Below are positions 1 to 5,956 of a DNA stretch of 11,139 nt, in pieces. Numbering within the stretch: the first letter of the stretch is position 1; every line of letters begins with the position of its first letter. Location: the NCBI GenBank assembly GCA_028708195.1, contig JAQVZK010000038.1, positions 1 through 11,139 on the forward strand, read 5' to 3'. The notes below the pieces were generated by a model. The model saw nothing but the letters and a program-made list of their open reading frames with translations. It did no database searches and had not been told where the DNA came from. The translations under genes and the position numbers were made by a program. Source of the DNA: Desulfovibrio sp. GTDB taxonomy: Bacteria > Desulfobacterota > Desulfovibrionia > Desulfovibrionales > Desulfovibrionaceae.

Positions 1-1033
1 TCATGCAGGCAGCGGGAAAGATCACGCTGTGCGCAGCTCTGGCAATGTGAACAACGCCGCCTTCCAGAGGCTGGCGCAGTGACTCCAGAGCTGTTTTTTG
101 AAATTCTGGCAGTTCGTCAAGAAAAAGCACCCCGCGGTGCGAAAGGCTCACTTCGCCGGGGCGCGGGTAAGAACCGCCGCCAACCAGGGCCACGTCTGAA
201 ATGGTGTGGTGCGGTGCGCGAAACGGACGCTGGCGCACCAGCCCCGGATGCTCAGACAACTTGCCAGCCACGCTGTAAATCTTGGTAACTTCAAGGGATT
301 CTTCAAAATCCAGCGGTGGCAGAATGGTGGGCAGGCGCTGCGCAAGCATGGTCTTGCCGCTGCCGGGGGGGCCCAAGAGCAAAACATTATGGCCGCCCGC
401 TGCGGCAATCTCAAGCGCACGCTTGGCCGCCTCCTGCCCTTTGACTTCGGCAAAATCGAGGCCGTTATTCTGTGGGGGAAGGTCGGTATCTTGCGGTTCT
501 GGCAGAGGATCAAGGGGTTCGGCACCAGCCAGAAAGGCCGCGCACTGCGCAATATTACGGGGGGTGTACACGCAAAGCCCGCGCACAACAGCGGCTTCAG
601 CCCCGTTGCCCGGCGGTACGATTATGCCTGCCGCACCGCGCTGGCGGGCCAGCAGGGCCAGCGGCAGAATGCCGCTTACCGGGCGCAGTTCGCCACTTAG
701 AGAGAGTTCGCCAGCCATGAAAAAACGCTGCAATCCCTCGGCGGGGATACCGCCAGAAGAGGCGAGCAGGCCCACGGCAAGGGGCAGGTCGTAGCTGGCG
801 CCGCTTTTACGCCGCCAGGCAGGTGCAAGATTGACGGTGACGCGCGCGGGCGGCAGTTTGAAATTGCCTGCCCGCAGCGCTGCAAAAACACGGTCCTTGG
901 CTTCGCGCACAGCCGTCTCGGCCAGACCCACCATAGTGAAGCCCGGCAACCCCTGGCGCACAAAATCCACTTCCAGTTCCACGGGATAGGCGTCAACGCC
1001 TTCCACGCCACCGCTGTTCAGCCGGACTACCAC
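1..1033 (-). CDS. comM: YifB/ComM family Mg-chelatase-like AAA+ ATPase (3' end cut by window edge)
   Basis: The first 344 residues are present; the family is about 510 residues, so roughly the last third is missing. Residues 1-170 form the ComM N-terminal domain (start [20 protein letters not shown], then [21 protein letters not shown]). The AAA+ Mg-chelatase domain follows, with Walker A GPPGSGKT at 221-228, an [10 protein letters not shown] segment at 271-280 and Walker [11 protein letters not shown] at 301-310. ComM proteins are known as branch-migrating helicases that help integrate DNA during natural transformation; many non-competent bacteria also carry one, so the role here is inferred. 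The start is GTG at 1033, chosen because AGGAGG lies 4 nt upstream and no in-frame ATG fits the conserved N-terminus. It lies 34 bp downstream of lepB on the same strand and is probably co-transcribed with it. Family assignment is confident; the physiological role is less so. Confidence 0.93.
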   Translation of the reverse strand, partial: MVVRLNSGGVEGVDAYPVELEVDFVRQGLPGFTMVGLAETAVREAKDRVFAALRAGNFKLPPARVTVNLAPAWRRKSGASYDLPLAVGLLASSGGIPAEGLQRFFMAGELSLSGELRPVSGILPLALLARQRGAAGIIVPPGNGAEAAVVRGLCVYTPRNIAQCAAFLAGAEPLDPLPEPQDTDLPPQNNGLDFAEVKGQEAAKRALEIAAAGGHNVLLLGPPGSGKTMLAQRLPTILPPLDFEESLEVTKIYSVAGKLSEHPGLVRQRPFRAPHHTISDVALVGGGSYPRPGEVSLSHRGVLFLDELPEFQKTALESLRQPLEGGVVHIARAAHSVIFPAACM

Positions 1034-1067
1034 GGGGCCTCCTAAAGTGCATCAACCGCCGTAACGG

Positions 1068-1688
1068 CTATTCCACCTTTTTGCCCATGCGGCCCCAGCG
1101 CATATTGTCAAGCCCGCCCCAGGACCAGTAGATACGCCAGGCCTTGGCGCGGATGGCGCTACGGTCCACAAAGCCCCAGAAGCGCGAGTCCAGCGAATTG
1201 TCGCGGTTGTCGCCCATGACAAAATACTTGCCCTCGGGCACGGTCACCGGGCCAAAGTTGTCGCGCACAGGCTCTATGCGGTCAGGCTGGGTAAAGCGGA
1301 TATAGCCTTCCTTGACGGGTTCACCATTGCGGAACAACTGTTTGCCGCGCACTTCGATGACATCGCCGGGCACGCCCACAATGCGCTTGATGTAGTCCAC
1401 GCTGGGGTCGTTGGGATATTCAAAGATAATGACTTCGCCGCGCTGCGGATCACTGCCCTTATAGAGGTAGTGATTGGTGAAGGGAACCTTGACGCCATAG
1501 GCGAATTTGCTGGCCAGCAAATGGTCGCCCACAAGCAGGGTTTGCAGCATGGATTCAGACGGTATTTTAAATGCTTGCACAACGAATGTACGAATGACGA
1601 GAGCAAGCAGCAGGGCCACCAAAAGGGCTTCGCCATATTCGCGCCACAGGGGTTTCTTGGGACGCGCAGATCTCAAAAACGTGGTCAT
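1068..1688 (-). CDS. lepB: Signal peptidase I
   Basis: This membrane serine protease cleaves signal peptides from exported proteins at the outer face of the inner membrane. The 206-aa protein has one N-terminal membrane helix (residues about 20-38, ALLVALLLALVIRTFVVQAF) and then the S26 boxes. The catalytic serine is Ser46 in IPSESMLQTLLVGDH, the general-base lysine is Lys101 in DYIKRIVGVPGD, and box E is GDNRDNSLDSRFWG at 159-172. Gln49 stands where many LepB proteins have Pro (SMxPTL). The frame is open up to an ATG at 1754, but 1688 is preferred: AAGGA lies 10 nt upstream, MTTFLRSARPKKPLWRE is a normal LepB N-terminus, and the candidate promoter -10 box lies inside the longer version. It ends in TAG, 34 bp before comM. 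The family call is very secure. Confidence 0.95.
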   Translation of the reverse strand: MTTFLRSARPKKPLWREYGEALLVALLLALVIRTFVVQAFKIPSESMLQTLLVGDHLLASKFAYGVKVPFTNHYLYKGSDPQRGEVIIFEYPNDPSVDYIKRIVGVPGDVIEVRGKQLFRNGEPVKEGYIRFTQPDRIEPVRDNFGPVTVPEGKYFVMGDNRDNSLDSRFWGFVDRSAIRAKAWRIYWSWGGLDNMRWGRMGKKVE

Positions 1689-1728
1689 ACGGTGCTGTTC
1701 CTTATTCTTTTTGGCCCTTACGGCCCAA

Positions 1729-1745
1729 TTGCATGCAGACTGCAA
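1729..1745. promoter_or_regulatory. Palindrome TTGCATGCAGACTGCAA over the predicted lepB transcription start
   Basis: TTGCA and TGCAA form an imperfect inverted repeat of 5 bp with a 7-nt centre that itself contains TGCA. It abuts the candidate -10 box, so it would cover the transcription start. An operator is possible, but the element is short enough to be chance. Confidence 0.2.
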
Positions 1746-1774
1746 AGTATGCACCTATGCGCCACCAAAGGCAA
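1746..1774 (-). promoter_or_regulatory. Candidate sigma70 promoter of lepB-comM
   Basis: On the minus strand, TTGCCT (1774-1769) and CATACT (1751-1746) are separated by exactly 17 nt. Each hexamer matches the consensus at 4 of 6 positions. It lies between the terminator of the upstream permease and the preferred lepB start, so an independent promoter is expected here. Prediction by eye only. Confidence 0.4.
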
Positions 1775-1795
1775 GGCAAGGTGATAACTCTTCGT

Positions 1796-1829
1796 AAAAG
1801 CGAAGCCCCGGCGCGAAACACCGGGGCTT
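1796..1829 (-). terminator. Rho-independent terminator of the purine permease gene
   Basis: Read on the minus strand, AAGCCCCGG (1829-1821) and CCGGGGCTT (1811-1803) form a perfect 9-bp stem around a 9-nt loop. A short TTTT run (1799-1796) follows after CGC. It begins 27 bp past the stop codon of the permease gene, which it should close. Confidence 0.75.
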
Positions 1830-1855
1830 GGGCTATTGACCGTTGCCCCTCATGC

Positions 1856-3166
1856 CTACGGCAGGCGCAGGACAAAATTGATCACAAAGCATATGGCAAT
1901 GCAGAGCATCACAAGGTTCAGATCCTTGAAGCGCCCGGCCAGAGCCTTGATGCCCACCCAACTCACAAAGCCGAAGCCAAAGCCCGTGGCGATGTTGAAG
2001 GTCAGGGGCATGCTGATGATGGTCAAAAACGCGGGCACCGCCACGGTGAAATCCTTGAAGTTGATGCGCCCCACTTCCTGCATCATCATGGCACCCACTA
2101 TAATGAGCACCGGTGCGGTGGCATAGGCAGGCACCATAGCCACCAGGGGAGAGAAAAAGAGCGCCAGAAAGAACAGAAAGGCAATGGTAACGGCAGTGAG
2201 GCCCGTGCGGCCGCCCTCAGCCACGCCAGCGGCGCTTTCAAGATAGCTCGTGGCCGTGGTAGCGCCCATGACGGCGCTGGCCATAGTGGCCATAGAGTCG
2301 GTAATCAGGGCTTTGTCCAGATTTTCGATGTGGCCGTCTTCACGGATGAAGCCCGCCTTCTGCGAAAGACCGATGAGCACGCCCATGTTGTCAAAGAGGT
2401 CCACCATGGTCAGGGTGAAGATGATGGAAATAAGGCCGTGGTGCAGCGCGCCCTTGATGTCCATCTGCATAAAGGTCTCAGTGGGCATGGGCAGGCTGGT
2501 GGAAAAAATCTGGCCTTGCGGCAGGGGCGATACGCCAAACACGATACCGGCTACGGTAATAACCAGAATGCCAATGATCATGGCCCCGCGCACGCGCATG
2601 GCCATGAGACCGCCAATAAGAAAAATTCCCAGCACAGAGAGCAGGGTTTTGGGGTCACCCAGATTGCCCAGCGTCACAAAGGTGGCCGGATCTGCCGCCA
2701 CAAGGCCGCAGCTTTTCATGCCGATAAAGGCAATAAAAGTGCCAATACCCACCACAATAGCGAACTTGAGGTCCATCGGCACGGCATTGATGATAAGCTG
2801 GCGGATGCGCGTAACGGTGAGCAGCAGAAAAACTATGCCCGAAATGAACACCGCGCCAAGGCCCGTCTGCCAGGAATAGCCCGCCGGGCCGCAGACGTAG
2901 TAGGCGAAAAAGGCCGTGATACCCAGGCCTGGGGCAACACCAACAGGAAACTTGGCCCAAAGCCCCATGACAAGGGTTGCGAGAACGGTCACCCAGATGG
3001 TGGACGCCACGGCGGAATCACGGGGCATACCGGCGTCTGCCAGCATGTTGGGCACCACAAAGATGAGGTAGCACATGGCCATGAAGCTGGTAAGCCCGGC
3101 CAGCATTTCCCTTTTGACCGTACTGCCCCGCGCTACGGGATTGAACAGTTTTTCCAGCATACTCAT
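1856..3166 (-). CDS. NCS2/AzgA-type purine (adenine, hypoxanthine or guanine) permease
   Basis: This 436-aa polytopic inner-membrane protein is of normal length for the AzgA-like branch (COG2252) of the nucleobase-cation symporter-2 family, which imports purine bases by proton symport. The hallmarks are all present: an N-terminal LTSFMAMCYLIFVVPNML segment (25-42), APGLGITAFFAYYV at 78-91, ADPATFVTLG at 158-167, VDLFDNMGVLIG at 255-266, and TSYLESAAGVAEGGRTGLT at 306-324 with the conserved Glu310. About 12-14 hydrophobic segments are visible, and the chain ends without a long tail. The start is ATG 3166 with AAGGAG 8 nt upstream. It is a single-gene unit with its own terminator, candidate promoter and long leader. 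No purine-metabolism gene is nearby, so which purine it carries cannot be read from context. Confidence 0.92.
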   Translation of the reverse strand: MSMLEKLFNPVARGSTVKREMLAGLTSFMAMCYLIFVVPNMLADAGMPRDSAVASTIWVTVLATLVMGLWAKFPVGVAPGLGITAFFAYYVCGPAGYSWQTGLGAVFISGIVFLLLTVTRIRQLIINAVPMDLKFAIVVGIGTFIAFIGMKSCGLVAADPATFVTLGNLGDPKTLLSVLGIFLIGGLMAMRVRGAMIIGILVITVAGIVFGVSPLPQGQIFSTSLPMPTETFMQMDIKGALHHGLISIIFTLTMVDLFDNMGVLIGLSQKAGFIREDGHIENLDKALITDSMATMASAVMGATTATSYLESAAGVAEGGRTGLTAVTIAFLFFLALFFSPLVAMVPAYATAPVLIIVGAMMMQEVGRINFKDFTVAVPAFLTIISMPLTFNIATGFGFGFVSWVGIKALAGRFKDLNLVMLCIAICFVINFVLRLP

Positions 3167-3194
3167 GGCATTTTCTCCTTACTGTATGACGCAA

Positions 3195-3297
3195 AGGGGG
3201 TTCGGGCATCAAAGCCACCCCTAAAAAACTCAAAACATCCATGCCCTGCAGACGGAATTTACCGTCTTTGGGCAAATTTGCCTTCAAAACCAGGCAT
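3195..3297 (-). promoter_or_regulatory. Structured 5' leader of the purine permease gene (orphan riboswitch-like element?)
   Basis: In the minus-strand transcript, ATGCCTG (3297-3291) can pair with CAGGGCAT (3248-3241) with one bulged G, closing a three-way junction. Inside are a stem around 3288-3267 (TTTG, then GGCA-AATT-TGCC, then CAAA) and a stem AGACGG/CCGTCT (3267-3250) with a 6-nt loop. A T6 run follows at 3228-3223, then a second hairpin GGGGT-GGC...GCC-ACCCC (3221-3197) ending 17 nt before the Shine-Dalgarno. The layout resembles a riboswitch. However, the conserved purine-riboswitch loop and J2/3 sequences (UUUCUACC and the L2/L3 kissing-loop motifs) are absent, so it is not that class. 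Folding was judged by eye. Confidence 0.35.
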
Positions 3298-3338
3298 CAA
3301 CCTGCGGAACGGGCATGGGCCCTTGGCCCGCAACAAAC

Positions 3339-3368
3339 TGTATGGATTTAACGTGGAAGCGCGGTCAA
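3339..3368 (-). promoter_or_regulatory. Candidate sigma70 promoter of the purine permease gene
   Basis: On the minus strand, TTGACC (3368-3363, 5 of 6 consensus matches) is followed after 18 nt by CATACA (3344-3339, about 3 of 6 matches). Starting there gives a leader of roughly 165-170 nt, consistent with the foldable leader just downstream. The -10 box is weak. Confidence 0.35.
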
Positions 3369-3636
3369 AAAGTAACCGCCCTCGTAACGAAGGCGGCAGG
3401 ATGCCACATACAGCCTGCCATGTCCATACGCTGCTGCCCGCGCCCTGCCTGAAAAAACGCAGATTTTTTCGTTGCCGTGGGCTGCCGGGGGTCGCCAGGC
3501 AATGGCCTGAAAATACGGGGGTTGGGGCAGCCCGGCAATACGAAAAGCGGCCTTTTTCATTGAGGCGGGGTACTCATGCCGTGCCCAGCCAGAATAAAAA
3601 AGACCGCTCGCCGCAAAAAACATAGTAAATACAGCC
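3369..3636. other. Non-coding gap with a nested inverted repeat
   Basis: No convincing gene lies between the permease promoter and the mini-lipoprotein stop. The region holds an inverted repeat, TTGCCGTGGGCTGCC (3472-3486) against GGCAGCCCGGCAA (3526-3538), which is 13 bp with a 2-nt bulge. Nested inside it is CAGGC-AATG-GCCTG (3496-3509). A run GAAAAAAC...ATTTTTTC (3451-3470) lies just to its left. An open frame of about 100 codons crosses the region on the minus strand, but it starts with TTG, has no ribosome-binding site and resembles nothing known. I see no clear terminator with a T-tract directly after the lipoprotein gene. Confidence 0.5.
3472..3538. repeat. Nested inverted repeat (13-bp arms, inner 5-bp hairpin)
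   Basis: The outer arms are 3472-3486 and 3526-3538, complementary except for a 2-nt bulge. The inner hairpin is at 3496-3509. It lies about 100 bp downstream of the cysE-lipoprotein pair, where a transcript end would be expected, but it has no adjoining T-run on the minus strand. It could be a processing or stabilising structure, a small RNA, or a REP-like relic. Confidence 0.45.
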
Positions 3637-3792
3637 CTAACGTCCCACTCCAATGCTTGTCACCACCTGCCCCTTGGGCTGCACACGCACGCCCTGCCCA
3701 CAGCCAGTAAGCACCAGCGGGGCCAGCAGGGCCAGCAGCGAAAGACAAAGCAAAAAACGGCGGCTACCCCGGCGGGATTTTACATCAGGCAC
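3637..3792 (-). CDS. Very small predicted lipoprotein, translationally coupled to cysE
   Basis: The 51-aa product has a classic lipoprotein signal: basic n-region (KSRRGSRR, residues 5-12), hydrophobic core (13-27) and lipobox LTGC with Cys31. Processing would leave a 21-residue lipidated peptide, CGQGVRVQPKGQVVTSIGVG plus Arg, with Gly at +2, which by the E. coli rule favours the outer membrane. The start is GTG at 3792 with AGGAA 7 nt upstream inside cysE, so the gene overlaps the cysE stop by 8 bp. An in-frame ATG at 3858 would add 22 residues without lipoprotein logic. Function is unknown, and I do not recognise a family. Evidence that it is real: good ribosome-binding site, tight coupling and a textbook lipobox. 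Confidence 0.65.
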   Translation of the reverse strand: MPDVKSRRGSRRFLLCLSLLALLAPLVLTGCGQGVRVQPKGQVVTSIGVGR

Positions 3793-4696
3793 GCGGGCGT
3801 TCCTGAAGAATGCGCGCACCTTCGGCCACATCCTGGGTGATCCACACATTGCCGCCAATAATAGCGCCCTTGCCTATGGTCACACGGCCAAGAATGGTGG
3901 CCCCGGCATAGACGGTCACACCATCGCAAAGAATGGGGTGCCTTGGTATGCCCTTGGTCAGGGTGCCGTCCGCATTTTTAGGAAAGGACAAAGCCCCCAG
4001 GGTGACGCCCTGATACAGGCGGCAATTACGCCCGATAACGCAGGTTTCGCCAATGACAACGCCGGTGCCGTGGTCAATAAAAAATTCTTCGCCGATGGAT
4101 GCGCCGGGGTGCAGGTCAATGCCCGTGGCGGAGTGCGACATCTCTGATATGATGCGCGGAATCACCGGCACCTTGAGGTCATACAGCTCATGGGCAATAC
4201 GGTGGTGCAGCATGGCCTGCATGGACGGGTAACAAAAAATGGTCTCGCCGGGGCTGGTGGCGGCGGGGTCGCCCTCATAGGCGGCCTTGGCGTCGCCCGC
4301 CAGCAGCCGGCGAATCTCTGGCAGCCTGTCCATAAAGGCCACGGCGGCCTTTTCTCCGTCCGACTCGCAGGATGTGCAGGGGTTGTTGTCACCGGCGCAG
4401 CCAAAGCAGAAGCCGCGCACTATCTGCTCGCTCAACATGCGGTAGATGGTGTCGAGATTGGCCGAAAGATGATAGCGCATGGACTCGCGCCAAACCCGCG
4501 CGGAACCGAAATAACCAGGAAAAATGGCCGCCCGCAGGCGTTCCATAATTTCGGTAAGGTCCTTCAGCGAGGGCATGGCCGCGCCCTGAGCCGGACGGTG
4601 CCACACCGCGTCCAGAGACGAAGGATCGCAAAGACGTTCAACCACGCTGTCAAGCAGGGGCATGGTTGTTGCCTTGATGTCACGCATTTCACTCAT
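3785..4696 (-). CDS. cysE: Serine O-acetyltransferase
   Basis: This enzyme transfers acetyl from acetyl-CoA to L-serine, giving O-acetylserine for cysteine synthesis in the cytoplasm. The 303-aa protein has a helical N-terminal half (residues about 40-185, including EGDPAATSPGETIFCYP) and a left-handed beta-helix of hexapeptide repeats (about 192-292). The catalytic residues align with E. coli CysE Asp143/His158/His193 as Asp194 (GIDLHPG), His209 (FIDHGTGVVIGET) and His253 (PRHPIL). A short insert (SFPKNADGTLTKGI, 237-250) precedes the last His, as in the EpsC-like SATs of anaerobes. Residues 97-110 carry CFGCAGDNNPCTSC, a CX2C-X6-CX2C set suggesting a bound metal. The C-terminus stops at ILQERPRA with no Ile tail, so the classical tail contact with CysK is not evident. 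The start is ATG 4696 with AGGA 7 nt upstream. The frame stays open far upstream only because it is antisense to the next gene. Confidence 0.93.
   Translation of the reverse strand: MSEMRDIKATTMPLLDSVVERLCDPSSLDAVWHRPAQGAAMPSLKDLTEIMERLRAAIFPGYFGSARVWRESMRYHLSANLDTIYRMLSEQIVRGFCFGCAGDNNPCTSCESDGEKAAVAFMDRLPEIRRLLAGDAKAAYEGDPAATSPGETIFCYPSMQAMLHHRIAHELYDLKVPVIPRIISEMSHSATGIDLHPGASIGEEFFIDHGTGVVIGETCVIGRNCRLYQGVTLGALSFPKNADGTLTKGIPRHPILCDGVTVYAGATILGRVTIGKGAIIGGNVWITQDVAEGARILQERPRA
3800..3804 (-). promoter_or_regulatory. Ribosome-binding site of the mini-lipoprotein, inside cysE
   Basis: AGGAA on the minus strand lies 7 nt before the GTG start at 3792. It decides the start codon and implies translational coupling to cysE. 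Confidence 0.55.
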
Positions 4697-4718
4697 AGCA
4701 GTATCCTGTGTTTTTTCT

Positions 4719-4747
4719 TTTGTACACGTTCGCGCCCGCCGCCGCAA
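4719..4747 (-). promoter_or_regulatory. Candidate sigma70 promoter of cysE
   Basis: On the minus strand, TTGCGG (4747-4742) is separated by 17 nt from TACAAA (4724-4719), 4 of 6 matches in the -10 box. The predicted start lies about 15-20 nt upstream of the Shine-Dalgarno. The 165-bp gap is shared with the divergent dehydrogenase gene. Confidence 0.4.
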
Positions 4748-4760
4748 CACAAGCGGCGCG

Positions 4761-4789
4761 TTGACAATTTTCGCTCTTGGAGTAAGCCT
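4761..4789 (+). promoter_or_regulatory. Possible promoter of the dehydrogenase gene (perfect -35, poor -10)
   Basis: TTGACA at 4761-4766 is a perfect -35 hexamer on the plus strand, but the sequence 16-18 nt on (TAAGCCTT) is a poor -10 box. An activator-dependent promoter would fit; a chance hexamer is equally possible. Confidence 0.25.
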
Positions 4790-4848
4790 TAGGCCACCGC
4801 CGGATGTTTTATGGCTGCAAGCCCGAACCGGACGGTCACTCCGCCCCC

Positions 4849-4855
4849 AAGAGGT
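4849..4855 (+). promoter_or_regulatory. Ribosome-binding site setting the dehydrogenase start
   Basis: AAGAGGT lies 6 nt before GTG 4862. The upstream in-frame ATG at 4811 has no such site, and its 17 extra residues (rich in Pro and Arg) do not fit the family N-terminus, so GTG 4862 is preferred. Confidence 0.65.
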
Positions 4856-4861
4856 ATCACA

Positions 4862-5791
4862 GTGAAAATTCTTGTTACTCCCCGCTCTTTTGGTAAAACC
4901 AATCCCGAACTGTTCGACCGTCTGGCACAGGCCGGGCTTGAGGTCGTGCGCAACGACAGTGGCGGCATTCTTTCCGCTGACCAGATGCGTGAAAAGCTGG
5001 CTTCGTGCCAGGGCGTCATCCTTGGTGTGGACCCTATGGACGCCTCGGTACTGGCCGCCGCGGCGGAACTTAAAGCCATTGCCAAGTACGGCGTTGGTCT
5101 TGACAATATTGACCTTGAGGCCTGCAAACAGCGTGGCATTGCCGTGTCGCGCACGGTTGGGGCCAACAGCAACGCCGTGGCCGACTACGCCCTGACCCTC
5201 ATGCTTATGGTGGCGCGCAAGGCCGGGCTTATCGACCGCCGCTGCCGCCAGAAAGACTGGAGCAAAATCACAAGCATCGACCTTTTCGGCAAAACCCTTG
5301 GCATCATTGGATTGGGTGCCATTGGCCGCTGTGTGGTCAAACGCGCGCAGGGCTTTGGCATGAAAGTCCTGGCCCACGACATCGCGTGGGACGAAGCCTG
5401 GGCCAAGAGCGAAGGTGTGGAACGCGCTGATGTGGACCGCATTTGCCGTGAGGCGGATTTTATCACCCTGCACACTGTGCTGACGGACGAAACCCGTAAT
5501 CTCATCAATGCCCAGCGCCTCGCCAGCATGAAAAAAACGGCCGTTATCATCAATACCGCCCGCGGCGGCCTTATTGACGAAACAGCCCTGCTGGCCGCCT
5601 TGCAGGCAGGCAGCATTTATGGCGCGGGGCTCGACGTGTTTGAACAGGAGCCCCCGGCTGATGCGGCATGGTACGAGCTGGACAACCTTGTTATGGGGTC
5701 GCACTGCTCCTCCTCCACAGCCGGAGCCACAGAAACTATGGGGCATATGGCCGTGGACAACCTTTTGCGTGACCTTGGCCTGAGCCGTTAA
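4862..5791 (+). CDS. Short D-isomer-specific 2-hydroxyacid dehydrogenase, phosphoglycerate dehydrogenase-like
   Basis: This 309-aa NAD-dependent enzyme is of the short type without an ACT domain. From the GTG start it begins MKILVTPRSFGKTNPELFD. The substrate-domain motif KYGVGLDNID is at 75-84 and the RTVGANSNAVADYAL segment at 97-111. The Rossmann loop GLGAIG is at 150-155. The catalytic set is Arg234 (NTARGG), Glu263 (FEQEPP) and His281 (GSHCSSST), with Arg-Glu spacing equal to that of E. coli SerA (240/269). Where SerA has the VRS/T motif whose Arg holds the phosphate, this protein has GVILGVDPMD (51-60), so oxidation of 3-phosphoglycerate is plausible but unproven; another 2-hydroxyacid is possible. 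It is divergent from cysE, which suggests a serine-cysteine link. It ends in TAA about 107 bp before a strong hairpin. Confidence 0.85.
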   Translation: MKILVTPRSFGKTNPELFDRLAQAGLEVVRNDSGGILSADQMREKLASCQGVILGVDPMDASVLAAAAELKAIAKYGVGLDNIDLEACKQRGIAVSRTVGANSNAVADYALTLMLMVARKAGLIDRRCRQKDWSKITSIDLFGKTLGIIGLGAIGRCVVKRAQGFGMKVLAHDIAWDEAWAKSEGVERADVDRICREADFITLHTVLTDETRNLINAQRLASMKKTAVIINTARGGLIDETALLAALQAGSIYGAGLDVFEQEPPADAAWYELDNLVMGSHCSSSTAGATETMGHMAVDNLLRDLGLSR

Positions 5792-5897
5792 CACTTTTTC
5801 GGTGTCATATCTTGTGGGGGAGGGCACAGCATCCCACGCAACAGCGACTCCTTTCTTTCCCCGGCGCTAGCCGCTCCCCCCGCGCAGCGCCACGCAA

Positions 5898-5933
5898 AAG
5901 GCCCGCCCGCATTCTGGAATGCGGGCGGGCCTT
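5898..5933. terminator. Strong hairpin terminator between convergent genes
   Basis: The left arm 5898-5914 (AAGGCCCGCCCGCATTC) and right arm 5917-5933 are perfectly complementary over 17 bp around a minimal loop. On the minus strand the stem continues into CCTTTTGCG, giving a T-tract 24 bp after the adhesin stop. On the plus strand only TTAAAA follows. It probably ends the adhesin transcript and may also stop read-through from the dehydrogenase gene. Confidence 0.8.
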
Positions 5934-5956
5934 AAAATACTGTCAGCCGTTTGTGC

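Noticed and set aside
1541..1561. Gln in place of Pro in the signal peptidase serine box (SMLQTL)
   Set aside because: The catalytic Ser46 and Lys101 are intact, and non-Pro residues at this position are, to my knowledge, common in LepB of related bacteria. Not evidence of a defective or novel enzyme.
3241..3297. Classical purine (adenine/guanine) riboswitch
   Set aside because: There is a three-way-junction shape and a GGTAAA-like loop, but the conserved J2/3 and kissing-loop sequences are absent.
1733..3625. 630-codon open frame on the plus strand across the permease gene
   Set aside because: It is antisense to a clear NCS2 permease, is extremely rich in His, Gly and Lys as expected for a shadow of hydrophobic codons, and has no recognisable domain.
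3348..3653. Possible 101-aa gene on the minus strand between the permease and the lipoprotein
   Set aside because: It starts with TTG without a ribosome-binding site, crosses the inverted repeat, overlaps the lipoprotein gene and resembles no family.
4697..5827. Upstream extension of the cysE frame to 680 residues
   Set aside because: The extra 377 residues are antisense to the dehydrogenase gene. A good ribosome-binding site and a family-typical N-terminus place the start at 4696.
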